A DNA stretch of 64,000 nucleotides, taken from assembly GCA_016278515.1 (NCBI GenBank), contig JADQBR010000036.1, forward strand, positions 62,001-126,000, in the 5' to 3' direction. The notes beneath the pieces are model-generated. The model did not search any database and was not told where the DNA came from. It saw only the letters and a list, made by a program, of their open reading frames with translations. Position 1 is the first letter of the stretch; every line of letters begins with the position of its first letter. Below, piece by piece: positions 33,418 through 42,228 of the stretch. Position numbers and translations under genes: made by a program. Source of the DNA: Bacillota bacterium. GTDB lineage: Bacteria; Bacillota; JADQBR01.

Positions 33418-34791
33418 TTACACCCTCCCATCCTTATATTCTAGACAGCGCTTAATAAAATTGGCTGCTTGAGTTTCATGTCCCAAAAAATTCAGATGTA
33501 AATATGAAGCCAATAGATTGTCCGCTGCATACCCGTCTAGACGCCCGTCAGTATCCCTGCCGCCGTAAAATTTAAAGGCGTTGGCCGGCTGCCGGGGATG
33601 TGACTTAGAGTAATGAAACTCATGGCCTTTGAGCAATTCACCTTTACAGCACAATAGGTTATCAGCGAGAGCTGCAGCTTCTATGTACCCCATGCCCACA
33701 AGCCGCTTATGCATGGTAGATGTACCAGGAATCAAACCGACCATGGAATAGGTTATTTCATCCAAGCCGGTTATGAAATCTGTCAGATACATATAGCCGC
33801 CGCATTCTGCATAGATGGGCATGCCGGAATGATGGGCCTTTCTTAAAGAACGTAACATATCGGTATTGTCTGACAGCTCTTTTAGATAACTCTCCGGAAA
33901 GCCGCCGCCGATTATGATGCCGTCCGCTTGAGAAGGTAAATCGTTATCATGCAGAGGACTAAAATACAATAGTTCTGCTCCATGTCCCCGGAGAATATCC
34001 AAACCATCTTGATAGTAAAAATTAAAGGCTTCATCCTTGGCCACTGCTATTGTTACCTTTGAACAGGTGGTCTCTTTATTTGTTTGAATTACATGAAAGG
34101 GTGGGGCAGCCTTTGCTTGTTCTAATAGTGTAGAAACCTTAACCGAATTGCTTATCATTTTACCTAATGATGCTATGCTTTCATTGGCCCGCATATTCTC
34201 TGCAGCCGGCAGCAGCCCTAAATGCCGTTCAGGGGTGCTAATGGTGTCATTCTTTGACACTGCTCCCAGCACCGGAATTTTACAATGATGCTCTATGGCT
34301 TCCGTTACCAATTTTCGGTGTCCTTCACTACCTACCCTATTCAAGATCACTCCAGCAAATTTTAATTGAGGCCAAAAAGTTTGATAGCCTTTTACTAAAG
34401 CGGCTGCACTTTGACCCATGGATCGAACATCTATTACAAGAACAATTGGCGCAGCAAGCAGTTGAGCAATTTCAGCCGTGGAGCCGGTTCCGTTTTTCCG
34501 ATCACCGTCAAATAGGCCCATTACTCCTTCAATAACACAGATATCCGCCTGCCTGCCTGCTGATTGAAAGGATTGTTTTACCTTATCTTTACCCAACATC
34601 CAGCTATCTAAATTGCGCGAAGGCTGTTCGGTTGCCAAAAAATGATAACCCGGGTCTATATAGTCAGGTCCAACTTTAAATCCTTGTGTTTTTAGCCCCT
34701 GTTCCGTTAAAGCAGCCATTATCCCCACTGATATAGTGGTTTTCCCAACCCCGCTATGTGTCCCCGCTATTACTATACGAGGAATATTCAT
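33418..34791 (-). CDS. cbiA: CobB/CbiA, cobyrinate a,c-diamide synthase (B12-dedicated copy)
   Basis: An approximately 457-residue glutamine-dependent amidotransferase that amidates the a and c side chains of cobyrinate. It has an N-terminal dethiobiotin-synthetase-like ATPase (IVIAGTHSGVGKTTISVGIM, VGPDYIDPGYHFLATEQPSRNLD) and a C-terminal glutaminase-like domain with catalytic cysteine in MPIYAECGGYMYL. The ATG at 34791 fits the AAGGTGG ribosome-binding site better than the GTG at 34800. A paralogue, dsrN, lies at 48387-49862 in the dsr locus. Confidence 0.93.
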   Translation of the reverse strand: MNIPRIVIAGTHSGVGKTTISVGIMAALTEQGLKTQGFKVGPDYIDPGYHFLATEQPSRNLDSWMLGKDKVKQSFQSAGRQADICVIEGVMGLFDGDRKNGTGSTAEIAQLLAAPIVLVIDVRSMGQSAAALVKGYQTFWPQLKFAGVILNRVGSEGHRKLVTEAIEHHCKIPVLGAVSKNDTISTPERHLGLLPAAENMRANESIASLGKMISNSVKVSTLLEQAKAAPPFHVIQTNKETTCSKVTIAVAKDEAFNFYYQDGLDILRGHGAELLYFSPLHDNDLPSQADGIIIGGGFPESYLKELSDNTDMLRSLRKAHHSGMPIYAECGGYMYLTDFITGLDEITYSMVGLIPGTSTMHKRLVGMGYIEAAALADNLLCCKGELLKGHEFHYSKSHPRQPANAFKFYGGRDTDGRLDGYAADNLLASYLHLNFLGHETQAANFIKRCLEYKDGRV

Positions 34792-34845
34792 ATCTACCAC
34801 CTTCTATCTTTTATTACAAATAGTCCTGAAATAATGACCATGTTT

Positions 34846-35490
34846 CTAACCCTTGCTCCCACTTGTCGCACCAAGGTTATAAAGCAGCGCATTAACTGCT
34901 GCTACTGCAATAGCACTACCGCCGCGAGTGCCCCTAATTGTTAAATAGGGAATACCCGATTGTTCCAACTCTTCTTTAGATTCTTTGGCTCCCACAAACC
35001 CAACCGGTGTGCCAATGATTATGTCGGGAGCGTACCCAATAGATGCAAGTTCCAGCAAGGCAAATAATGCAGTAGGTGCATTACCAACAGCAACCATATT
35101 ATTATTAATCAATTCTTTCGACTGGTGAACGGCAGTTATCGCTCGGGTATACCCGGTTCGTTTCGCCTCTGATATAACAAGCGGGTCAGCTATACGACAT
35201 ATAACCTGACCACCCAGTTCAGACAATTTGGGCTGATTGATGCCGGCTTTGATCATATTAACGTCGGTAAAAATATTGAAGCCACCCCTCCTGGCTATAA
35301 GGATGCGAGCTTTCTCAACGAAATCGCCGGACATGGAAATATATCTTACTATGTCAGGATCTCCGGTGGTATGAATAATACGCCGGTAGATTTGTTCCTC
35401 AATTTCTCCTAAATTAAGTCCCGAGGTGTATTGGCTGACGATGCTCATGCTTTCGTCATAGATAGAGACCGGCCTTTTCTCATACTGCAT
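34846..35490 (-). CDS. cbiC: CbiC, (cobalt-)precorrin-8X methylmutase
   Basis: A 214-residue methylmutase moving the C11 methyl to C12 to form cobyrinate. Family blocks RRIIHTTGDPDIVRYISMSG, IFTDVNMIKAGI and VGNAPTALFALLELASIG are present, with PVGFVGAKESKEEL later. It starts directly at the cbiX stop and overlaps no other gene. Confidence 0.95.
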   Translation of the reverse strand: MQYEKRPVSIYDESMSIVSQYTSGLNLGEIEEQIYRRIIHTTGDPDIVRYISMSGDFVEKARILIARRGGFNIFTDVNMIKAGINQPKLSELGGQVICRIADPLVISEAKRTGYTRAITAVHQSKELINNNMVAVGNAPTALFALLELASIGYAPDIIIGTPVGFVGAKESKEELEQSGIPYLTIRGTRGGSAIAVAAVNALLYNLGATSGSKG

Positions 35491-35850
35491 CTATACTACC
35501 TCCTGTATTCGGTCCACCAAAATATCAGCGACCCTGCTGTCCGCACCGAGATGGCGGGCTAAGGTAATAGTTACCTGATACTTAGCTTCCAACTGCTTGA
35601 CTATCCTCGGTATATCCTCTTGCATGTGTATCCCTTGAAAGAGGAATAGGGGAACAATGGTAATCTTATTAACGCCTTTAGCCGCCATGTCACTAACAGC
35701 AGTTTCCAGATTAGGCTTTGCATGGCCTAAAAAAGCAGCACCCACTAAATCTAACTTAATTTTACCGGCTACCATTTCTACAACGTCGTATAGAGAATTA
35801 TTAGCCTCCTCAGCCCTACTACCGTGACCTAATATAATTATTGCCTTCAT
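35491..35850 (-). CDS. cbiX: CbiX, short sirohydrochlorin cobaltochelatase
   Basis: A 119-residue single-domain chelatase of the CbiX-S type that inserts Co2+ into sirohydrochlorin; some relatives insert Fe2+ to make siroheme. The metal-binding histidines are visible in ILGHGSRAEEANN and LFLFQGIHMQEDIP. It works as a dimer, by family knowledge. The ATG at 35850 has a GGAGGA ribosome-binding site and lies within the 3' end of cobK, overlapping it by 32 bases. No separate siroheme ferrochelatase is seen in the window. Confidence 0.92.
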   Translation of the reverse strand: MKAIIILGHGSRAEEANNSLYDVVEMVAGKIKLDLVGAAFLGHAKPNLETAVSDMAAKGVNKITIVPLFLFQGIHMQEDIPRIVKQLEAKYQVTITLARHLGADSRVADILVDRIQEVV

Positions 35851-36607
35851 AATCTTCTCCTCCTTCAATCAATGCAATAACATCCTTAAATGTTGTTGTT
35901 TGATTTTCACTAATTGTTTTCGGTCGACTGACAATTACCACGGGTAAGTTTAATGCTAGAGCAGCCTTGATCTTTAAAGTGGTTCCCCCACTTTCACCGC
36001 TATCCTTAGTCATTATGATACCTGCGTCAAACTGCCTGAACAGCGCCTTATTTAATTCCTCGGAAGCAACACCGGTGAATGCCACTATTTCATTGATACC
36101 TAACTGCTTGCAGGTTTTGATACTGTCTTCTTCCGGCAGCACTCTGGCAATGACTCTCTTTTCTTTCATCAGCCCGGCCTCGCTTAGCCTCACCAACGGT
36201 TTGACACCCACTGTTAAAAATACCGTCCCCGCAAGCCGACATGCTGCCTCTGCAGCGCCCTCCCAAGTAGTAACTTCCTGAATTAAAGAATGCTTCGGCA
36301 ATTTAAGCGGCGGTCTGTCAATCCTAATATATGTTACTTGGGAAGCTTCACACACCCTGGAAGCTAGTCTTGATATTTCTTCTGCAAAAGGGTGACTGGC
36401 ATCTACCACCGCCGTTATCCGACGGGACCTGAGAAACTTTAATAACGATATCTCGGAAAACCTCTCTATTACTGTCTCCACCGGCAGATGTTTCAGCCGT
36501 TGGGCTCCCAGCGGTGTGGTGACGGATATCACAATCTTATATCCTCGCTCAGATAAATACTGGGCCAGCTGCCGTCCTTCAGACGTCCCCCCAATAATGA
36601 GAATCAC
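35819..36607 (-). CDS. cbiJ: CobK/CbiJ, (cobalt-)precorrin-6A reductase
   Basis: A 262-residue reductase acting on the macrocycle of (cobalt-)precorrin-6A. The N-terminal ILIIGGTSEGRQLAQYLSER and DASHPFAEEISRLA blocks are diagnostic. It overlaps cobJ by four bases at its start and cbiX at its end. This is the only reductase of the corrin ring found in the window. Confidence 0.92.
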   Translation of the reverse strand: MILIIGGTSEGRQLAQYLSERGYKIVISVTTPLGAQRLKHLPVETVIERFSEISLLKFLRSRRITAVVDASHPFAEEISRLASRVCEASQVTYIRIDRPPLKLPKHSLIQEVTTWEGAAEAACRLAGTVFLTVGVKPLVRLSEAGLMKEKRVIARVLPEEDSIKTCKQLGINEIVAFTGVASEELNKALFRQFDAGIIMTKDSGESGGTTLKIKAALALNLPVVIVSRPKTISENQTTTFKDVIALIEGGEDYEGNNYIRSR

Positions 36608-37425
36608 AGTTGATACCCCCGGGGCGTAATAAGCTTGCCATTTTTTACGTATGACTGGCTGTTACCAATAATAACCGTGGTAAACATATCAATTTCACAA
36701 CCTGTAAAATCTTTCAGGTTGCTGATAATTACTTCTTCCTCACCTCTTTTTGCATTGCGCACAATACCCACCGGCCTATCTTCTTCCATAGTTTCCAGCA
36801 ATAATCTGCGTACTTCTTCTATATGTTTAGTACGTTGTTTACTCTTAGGATTATAAATGGCTATTACAAAGTCTCCTTGGGCTGCACACTCAACACGCTT
36901 TAAAATGGTTGACCAAGGAGTTAGTAAATCACTGAGACTAATACAGACGTAATCATGCATTAAAGGTGCACCGAGCGATGCGGCTGCCGCATTAGCGGCC
37001 GAAATACCAGGAACCACTTCAATCGGTATATCCACTTGCCTTTGATGTAGCGTTTGGTACATTACTCCTGCCATACCGTAAACGCCTGGATCGCCGCTGC
37101 TAATTAAACTGACTGTTTTTCCTTGCTCCGCCAATTCAAGTACTTTTTCACAGCGTTCCACTTCTCGAGTCATACCTGAAGAAATAACTTCTTGCTCTTT
37201 CCCAACAATATGTTCAATTAATGACAGATAGGTCTTATAGCCGATAATTACCTCACTTTGTTTGAGGCATTGTCGGGCACGATCGCACATATAATCCTCA
37301 TCACCGGGACCTAATCCGACAATATAGATGTGTCCTGGGCCACTGCCACTGTAATCCCCGGAAACTTTTGTTTGGGTATTAAGAGCTGGGGTGTCCCCTC
37401 TCCGCTTATGGCTGCCGGTTCGCAT
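36604..37425 (-). CDS. cbiH: CobJ/CbiH, (cobalt-)precorrin-3B C17-methyltransferase
   Basis: A 273-residue SAM-dependent methyltransferase that contracts the ring. The conserved core starts at GHIYIVGLGPGDEDYMC near residue 32 and includes ISSGDPGVYGMAGVMY and EVVPGISAANAAAASLGAPL. The only in-frame ATG is at 37425, giving a 31-residue non-homologous N-terminal extension and a 115-base overlap with the 3' end of cbiG. A TTGGAG site lies 10 bases upstream of this ATG. In some Bacillota cbiG and cbiH are fused, so frameshift-dependent fusion is an alternative. Confidence 0.9.
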   Translation of the reverse strand: MRTGSHKRRGDTPALNTQTKVSGDYSGSGPGHIYIVGLGPGDEDYMCDRARQCLKQSEVIIGYKTYLSLIEHIVGKEQEVISSGMTREVERCEKVLELAEQGKTVSLISSGDPGVYGMAGVMYQTLHQRQVDIPIEVVPGISAANAAAASLGAPLMHDYVCISLSDLLTPWSTILKRVECAAQGDFVIAIYNPKSKQRTKHIEEVRRLLLETMEEDRPVGIVRNAKRGEEEVIISNLKDFTGCEIDMFTTVIIGNSQSYVKNGKLITPRGYQL

Positions 37426-38384
37426 ACTCCTTCAACTCCAATCTGCTTTTTTACAAAGCCGGACCTAGTTAGTCCATGAGCCTCAATACTTCCGGATAAC
37501 TCCTTTGGTGAATAAAATTTAATTGGCACCTGCAGATAATCAGCCAGCTCTCTTAATCCAGGTTCATGCTCTTTTACCGTACAGGAAGCGAGCTCCCTGA
37601 CTGAGTTAAGAGCCAACTGATATTCATCAAAGGTTTGCTGCACGGAAGCCAATAGTTTCTCAAAAGGTACCCCCTGTTTGCACCCTAGACCCACAATAAG
37701 GTTCTTGGGCCTGACGAACAAGGACGGTCCGGCGGTAGTTAGTTTCTCTTCTTTATTACTGATTTTAACTACGGGAATGTTATTACTGTGGTCAATGTCT
37801 GCCCATTTTTTACAGATGATTGGGTAGTCGCCAAACCACCGTCCTGTCAGATAACTAAGTTCTGTAGTGACCAGTATTGGTTCCCTATTAGCTAAAGCAC
37901 CATTAACTGTTTTGATTTGTGACACCGGTTCCACCGCCCAGCCGTGAGAGCAGGCAATGGTATCGATGGCGGTTACTCCTTGAACATCTGTTGCCGTAGT
38001 AATCACCGGCAAAGCACTCAGTTGTTCTGCTAGTTCAACTGCAATTTGATTGGCACCGCCCAAATGACCCGACAGAGCACTTATGATGAACTGTCCTTTT
38101 TCATCAAGTACCAGCACGGCCGGATCTATTCCCTTACCTTTCAGATATGGACCGATAGTTCGCATCACTATACCTAGGGACATTATTAGAAAAATCGCTT
38201 CGTACTTAGGTAGAATTTCAGAAAACAATTGGGGTAAAGATCTAAACTCCTTGATGTATGTGGTATCTACACTTTCATCTTTCCGTCCCTCGAAGATATA
38301 GATATGGCAGTCGGGAAATTTCTTAGCAACCTCAAGCGCCAACCTGCTTCCGCCGGAGGTAAGTGCTACTGCAGCACATCTCAT
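37311..38384 (-). CDS. cbiG: CbiG, cobalt-precorrin-5A hydrolase
   Basis: A 357-residue enzyme that opens the ring lactone and releases acetaldehyde; it is a marker of the anaerobic cobalt-early pathway. The core is seen in IFLIMSLGIVMRTIGPYL, ALSGHLGGANQIAVELAEQL and VITTATDVQGV, and the C-terminal domain in VGLGCKQGVPFEKLL. It overlaps cobM by four bases and ends inside cobJ in another frame. Confidence 0.94.
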   Translation of the reverse strand: MRCAAVALTSGGSRLALEVAKKFPDCHIYIFEGRKDESVDTTYIKEFRSLPQLFSEILPKYEAIFLIMSLGIVMRTIGPYLKGKGIDPAVLVLDEKGQFIISALSGHLGGANQIAVELAEQLSALPVITTATDVQGVTAIDTIACSHGWAVEPVSQIKTVNGALANREPILVTTELSYLTGRWFGDYPIICKKWADIDHSNNIPVVKISNKEEKLTTAGPSLFVRPKNLIVGLGCKQGVPFEKLLASVQQTFDEYQLALNSVRELASCTVKEHEPGLRELADYLQVPIKFYSPKELSGSIEAHGLTRSGFVKKQIGVEGVCEPAAISGEGTPQLLIPKQKFPGITVAVAQDTSILSD

Positions 38385-39148
38385 TTGTTTCCGCTCTCCT
38401 TACCCTGACGGTATCCATGGCTAAACTCGGGATGATATAGTTGAGACCGGCCATACTCGCTACCCAAAAAATCTCCCACCAGTATTAGTGCTGTCTTGGT
38501 GATATCTGAATCCTTAATTTTCGCAGCAATGTTCTGCAAGGTGCCCGTAACCACTTTTTCTTCCGGCCAAGAGGCTCTTTGGACAACCGCCACCGGTGTA
38601 TCTTCCGGATATCCCTCTTTTAACTCGGAAACCACATTATCAATCAACTGTACCGATAAGAATAGACAGAGAGTAGCTTTATGCTGGGCCAATGAAGATA
38701 ATTTTTCCTTTTGCGGTACCGGTGTGCGGCCTTCTATACGGGTCAATATGACAGTTTGACTGACACCAGGTAGTGTATATTCCCGCTTTAGCGCAGCTGC
38801 TGCCGCTAAAAACGAACTGACCCCTGGAATGACAGAATAACTGATATCTCGCTCTGCCAAAGCGTCCATCTGTTCTTGCACTGCACCGTAAAGGCATGGG
38901 TCTCCCGTATGCACTCTCGCTACTATTTTCCCGTCGCCGACTGCAGTTTCCATCACATTCAGGACTTCTTCCAAAGTCATTTCAGCACTGTTGTAAATCT
39001 CAGCATCATCCCGACCATGGTCCAGCACCTGTCTGTTGACTAAGGAACCGGCGTAGATTATTACCTCCGCCTGCCGCAGTGCTTTGACCGCCTTTACCGT
39101 TATTAAATCCGGATCTCCCGGCCCTGCTCCAATAAAATAAACCTGCAT
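38381..39148 (-). CDS. cbiF: CobM/CbiF, (cobalt-)precorrin-4 C11-methyltransferase
   Basis: A 255-residue SAM-dependent methyltransferase. The sequence MQVYFIGAGPGDPDLITVKA, VARVHTGDPCLYGAVQEQMD and VIPGVSSFLAAAAALKREYTLP identifies the CobM/CbiF group. It is two bases from the cobI stop and overlaps cbiG. Confidence 0.95.
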   Translation of the reverse strand: MQVYFIGAGPGDPDLITVKAVKALRQAEVIIYAGSLVNRQVLDHGRDDAEIYNSAEMTLEEVLNVMETAVGDGKIVARVHTGDPCLYGAVQEQMDALAERDISYSVIPGVSSFLAAAAALKREYTLPGVSQTVILTRIEGRTPVPQKEKLSSLAQHKATLCLFLSVQLIDNVVSELKEGYPEDTPVAVVQRASWPEEKVVTGTLQNIAAKIKDSDITKTALILVGDFLGSEYGRSQLYHPEFSHGYRQGKESGNK

Positions 39149-39150
39149 CT

Positions 39151-39855
39151 TTAACTTCCTCCTCCCTTGACAATCATTAAAGAAAGGTAATCAATTTTTT
39201 GACCTCTCAAAGACTCTAAATCAGTAATTATCCGCTCCTGTTCAGTACCGCAGCGACAGATCAGCACAGCCTTTTTAGTTAAATTTAGCTCTTGCAATAC
39301 ATCCAGCACCGCATCGTAATATCTTGATACTTTCAGTAAAACACAACTGCTGTAACTGGAAAAAGTCAGCCGTAAATGTTGGGCCGTTGCTGCAGTTGGC
39401 AGTATCAAGAGGGGTTCATCTCCCTCAACTAAAGGTATGCCAATTTGAGCCGCACCGGCATTGTATGAGGTTATACCGGGTATGAAGCTGACCTCCGCAT
39501 CGCTTTTTATTTTCCCTAATGACTGTGCCAGATAGGTAGCGGTGCTGTAAGTTAAGGAGTCACCGATAGTTAAAAAGGCGGCATCCCCTGATTGCAAGCT
39601 CTCGGTTACCTGTTGGGCAGCTATATCCCAATAGTACATTAATTGTTCTCTCTCACTAATCATCGGCATGTAAAGGTACTCTATTTTGGTTTCTTCGGGG
39701 ATAAATTGTCGAGCTATTTCATAGGCAACACTACTGTTTTCCTTACGAGACTTAGGGACAAAAATAGTTTCAACCTCTTGTAAAATACGATGGGCTTTTA
39801 AAGTCATGAGCTCAGGGTCGCCTGGACCTACACCAATTGCATAAAGTTTAGCCAT
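39151..39855 (-). CDS. cbiL: CobI/CbiL, (cobalt-)precorrin-2 C20-methyltransferase
   Basis: A 234-residue SAM-dependent methyltransferase for carbon 20. LYAIGVGPGDPELMTLKAHRIL, FLTIGDSLTYSTATYL and PGITSYNAGAAQIGIPLVEGDEPL fit this group and not the other methyltransferases of the operon. It follows cbiT by three bases. Confidence 0.94.
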   Translation of the reverse strand: MAKLYAIGVGPGDPELMTLKAHRILQEVETIFVPKSRKENSSVAYEIARQFIPEETKIEYLYMPMISEREQLMYYWDIAAQQVTESLQSGDAAFLTIGDSLTYSTATYLAQSLGKIKSDAEVSFIPGITSYNAGAAQIGIPLVEGDEPLLILPTAATAQHLRLTFSSYSSCVLLKVSRYYDAVLDVLQELNLTKKAVLICRCGTEQERIITDLESLRGQKIDYLSLMIVKGGGS

Positions 39856-39858
39856 TTG

Positions 39859-40443
39859 TCATTCCTCCTTAACACCCCAAATAACGGCTACCGGATTTGC
39901 TGCCTGCCAAATATGTTTTCTGCCGACTTTTTTTAAACTGCTGGAATTTATGTTTACGGCTCCAACGCTGTAGTTATTTTGTTCCAATAAAGTAATTATT
40001 TCATAAGTGGTTTCCATAGTTACTGCATTTGCAACAATGCGTCCTCCGGGCTCCAGCCTATCATTAAAATAATTAAAAATTGAGGCCAAATTTTCCCCGC
40101 TTCCGCCTATGAACACTCTATCAGGAATAGGTAAGGAAATCAGACAGTCAGGAGCAGTACCTTCTACCAGCTTTACGTTACGGCAGCCGAATTTTACTAT
40201 GTTTTGCTTAATTAATGCTACAGCCGCTGCTTCTTTTTCTACTGCCAAAACTTTACCATCAACAATTAGACGAGCCGCTTCCACCGTAATAGAACCTGTG
40301 CCGGCGCCGATATCGTATAGTATGCTATCTGGCTCCAATGCCAGTTTGCTTAGAGAAATAATACGCACTTCTTCTTTTGTCATGGGCACTTCTCCCCGGA
40401 TAAAATTTTCATCTTTAATACCGGGGGTAACGAATTTATTCAT
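39859..40443 (-). CDS. cbiT: CbiT, cobalt-precorrin-6B C15-methyltransferase (decarboxylating)
   Basis: A 194-residue Rossmann methyltransferase acting at C15 with decarboxylation of the C12 side chain. ALEPDSILYDIGAGTGSITVEAARL and DRVFIGGSGENLASIFNYFN are diagnostic. The ATG at 40443 overlaps the end of cbiE by eight bases. Its partner CbiE, fused to it as CobL in aerobes, is the separate gene upstream. Confidence 0.94.
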   Translation of the reverse strand: MNKFVTPGIKDENFIRGEVPMTKEEVRIISLSKLALEPDSILYDIGAGTGSITVEAARLIVDGKVLAVEKEAAAVALIKQNIVKFGCRNVKLVEGTAPDCLISLPIPDRVFIGGSGENLASIFNYFNDRLEPGGRIVANAVTMETTYEIITLLEQNNYSVGAVNINSSSLKKVGRKHIWQAANPVAVIWGVKEE

Positions 40444-41056
40444 AGGCAATCACCATCACACTATTTTTAGTAGCTTGATATACTTGAGACAAACGGGTTT
40501 CAAAGATTTCCTCTGCCGGATCAGTTAAACTATCACAGATAAATACTAACGGGTCGCCCTTAATCTTATCCTTTAAGTAATCTGCCACAACTTTAGGGGT
40601 ATTTATATTATCCGTTAATACTGCAACGGTTCCGTAATTCTCTATTACCGGCAGTAATTTATTTAAGGGTCTTCCGTGGACGCTGATAAACCGAACGTTT
40701 TCCCATGACCGACCAATCCTGGCAAAAGCCACCTGGGTTGAGCTAATACCCGGCATCAGCTCCAAATGTGTGCGGGGAAAGTATTTTTTCAGATAAGATG
40801 CCAAGCTGTAAAAGCCAGGATCTCCTGTCACAAGAACCGCTACCCGTTTATCTGTCTGATGCTTCTTTATTTCTCGCACCAAGCCTGGCAGATCTCTATC
40901 TATGATGAGTGTTTCCTTTTTTAAATATAAAAAATGTTTCAGGGACCGCTGACTCCCGACAAGTAAATCTGCAGTTTCCGCGGCTTTTTTAGCAGCCGGC
41001 GTGATATAATCTTCATGCCCTGGTCCAACTCCAATTATTCTAATTGGGTAAACCAA
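40436..41056 (-). CDS. cbiE: CbiE, cobalt-precorrin-7 C5-methyltransferase
   Basis: A 206-residue tetrapyrrole methyltransferase. The TTG at 41056 follows a GGGGGTGA ribosome-binding site and yields PIRIIGVGPGHEDYITPAAK. VLVTGDPGFYSLASYLKKYF and MPGISSTQVAFARIGRSWEN complete the family profile. It overlaps the cbiD end by about 20 bases. Confidence 0.93.
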   Translation of the reverse strand: MVYPIRIIGVGPGHEDYITPAAKKAAETADLLVGSQRSLKHFLYLKKETLIIDRDLPGLVREIKKHQTDKRVAVLVTGDPGFYSLASYLKKYFPRTHLELMPGISSTQVAFARIGRSWENVRFISVHGRPLNKLLPVIENYGTVAVLTDNINTPKVVADYLKDKIKGDPLVFICDSLTDPAEEIFETRLSQVYQATKNSVMVIAYE

Positions 41057-42177
41057 TGCTTTTCACCCCCAATTTTCAATGCATTATTATCCCAACCTAC
41101 GATTTGTCCTTTCAGTGACAACAAGATGGTTCCGACAGACAATTCGCCATGAACACGCCGTTCGGCCCTCTCAGATGCTTTCTGGGCTAATCGATGCAAG
41201 ATAAAAAGCAGGTTATTATCTGCAAGAACAGTCAGAGCGGCATCGGTAGTAACACAGTCAGCCAACTGGAATAAAGCTTCCCTGTCAGCTCCGGCCAGCG
41301 CAGCTTCAGCAATAATTGTTTCCATCCTTGCATCAGCAATTTTACTGTGGGTATGAAATACTCCGGCAGCAACCTTAACTAGCTTCCCTGCGTAACCAAA
41401 CAAAATCACCTTCTTAATTCCCAAGTCAACACAATTTTCCAACATATAACCGATAAAATTACTGGTTTGAACCATGGCGGCCGGTGGAACGCCTAATTTT
41501 ATGGCATTATGTTCACCCCGGCGCCCAGGGGTTAAGATCAGGCTATCCTCCCCTTGAGCCAACGCTACTTTAATCTGTGGCACTAATGAAGTCTTAAATG
41601 CCTCTTCCGACATGGGTTCTACAATGCCGCTAGTACCCAAAATAGAAATTCCTCCCACTATGCCCAAGTGTGGATTGAGAGTTTTTTTTGCTAACCTTTC
41701 GCCGTCTGGAACGGAAATTTCAATATTGACGCCCTTACCTTCGGGGAGCACCTCCGAAACTGCCTGATAAATCATCTGACGGGGCACTGGATTAATCGCC
41801 GGCTCACCCACAGGAATTTCTAAACCGTCTTTAGTCACTAGACCAATGCCTTGACCTGCAGAGAGGTGGATACCGTCTTCTTCAGCCCAAGAAGCTTTAG
41901 CAAAAACCTTGGCTCCGTCTGTGATATCGGGATCATCACCAGCATCTTTCACCACACTGCATCTTGCCCAGACACTTCCCATCTGTTGATCGGATAAGGA
42001 TAGGTTTAAGGTGACTTTTATCGGTGTTTCTATGGAAATGCTGCTAACCATTGCGTTATTAACCAGCATTAAGACTGCACCTTTTGCGGCAGCTGCGGCA
42101 CAACTGCCCGTAGTATAACCTTTGCGCCAGCGGCGTCTGCTTTTTTTAGTTGAAGTACTATCGTTACTTGATGCCAA
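41035..42177 (-). CDS. cbiD: CbiD, cobalt-precorrin-5B C1-methyltransferase
   Basis: A 380-residue SAM-dependent methyltransferase specific to the anaerobic pathway. The N-terminal block RWRKGYTTGSCAAAAAKGAV is diagnostic. CSVVKDAGDDPDITDGA, SILGTSGIVEPMSEEAFKTS and VILFGYAGKLVKVAAGVFHTHS are further conserved parts. The start is a TTG with GGAG about 10 bases upstream. It is the first biosynthetic gene after the transporter, separated from cbiO by a repeat copy. Confidence 0.94.
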   Translation of the reverse strand: MASSNDSTSTKKSRRRWRKGYTTGSCAAAAAKGAVLMLVNNAMVSSISIETPIKVTLNLSLSDQQMGSVWARCSVVKDAGDDPDITDGAKVFAKASWAEEDGIHLSAGQGIGLVTKDGLEIPVGEPAINPVPRQMIYQAVSEVLPEGKGVNIEISVPDGERLAKKTLNPHLGIVGGISILGTSGIVEPMSEEAFKTSLVPQIKVALAQGEDSLILTPGRRGEHNAIKLGVPPAAMVQTSNFIGYMLENCVDLGIKKVILFGYAGKLVKVAAGVFHTHSKIADARMETIIAEAALAGADREALFQLADCVTTDAALTVLADNNLLFILHRLAQKASERAERRVHGELSVGTILLSLKGQIVGWDNNALKIGGEKHWFTQLE

Positions 42178-42196
42178 TTTAGGCTGCTCCTTTCTG

Positions 42197-42228
42197 GTTA
42201 GTTGGTTAGTTGGTCAGTTGGTCAGGGT
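42197..42228. repeat. Intergenic GTTGGTCAG repeat element (copy 3) at the cbiO stop
   Basis: GGTTAGTTGGTTAGTTGGTCAGTTGGTCAGG-type tandem units, here without the CCAAC half. The element runs into the cbiO stop codon at 42222-42224, so the last bases of cbiO are repeat sequence. Confidence 0.7.

Noticed and set aside
37311-37425. Programmed frameshift slippery site in the cbiG-cobJ overlap
   Set aside because: No heptamer of the X XXY YYZ type is in the cbiG frame; kept only as an alternative hypothesis.
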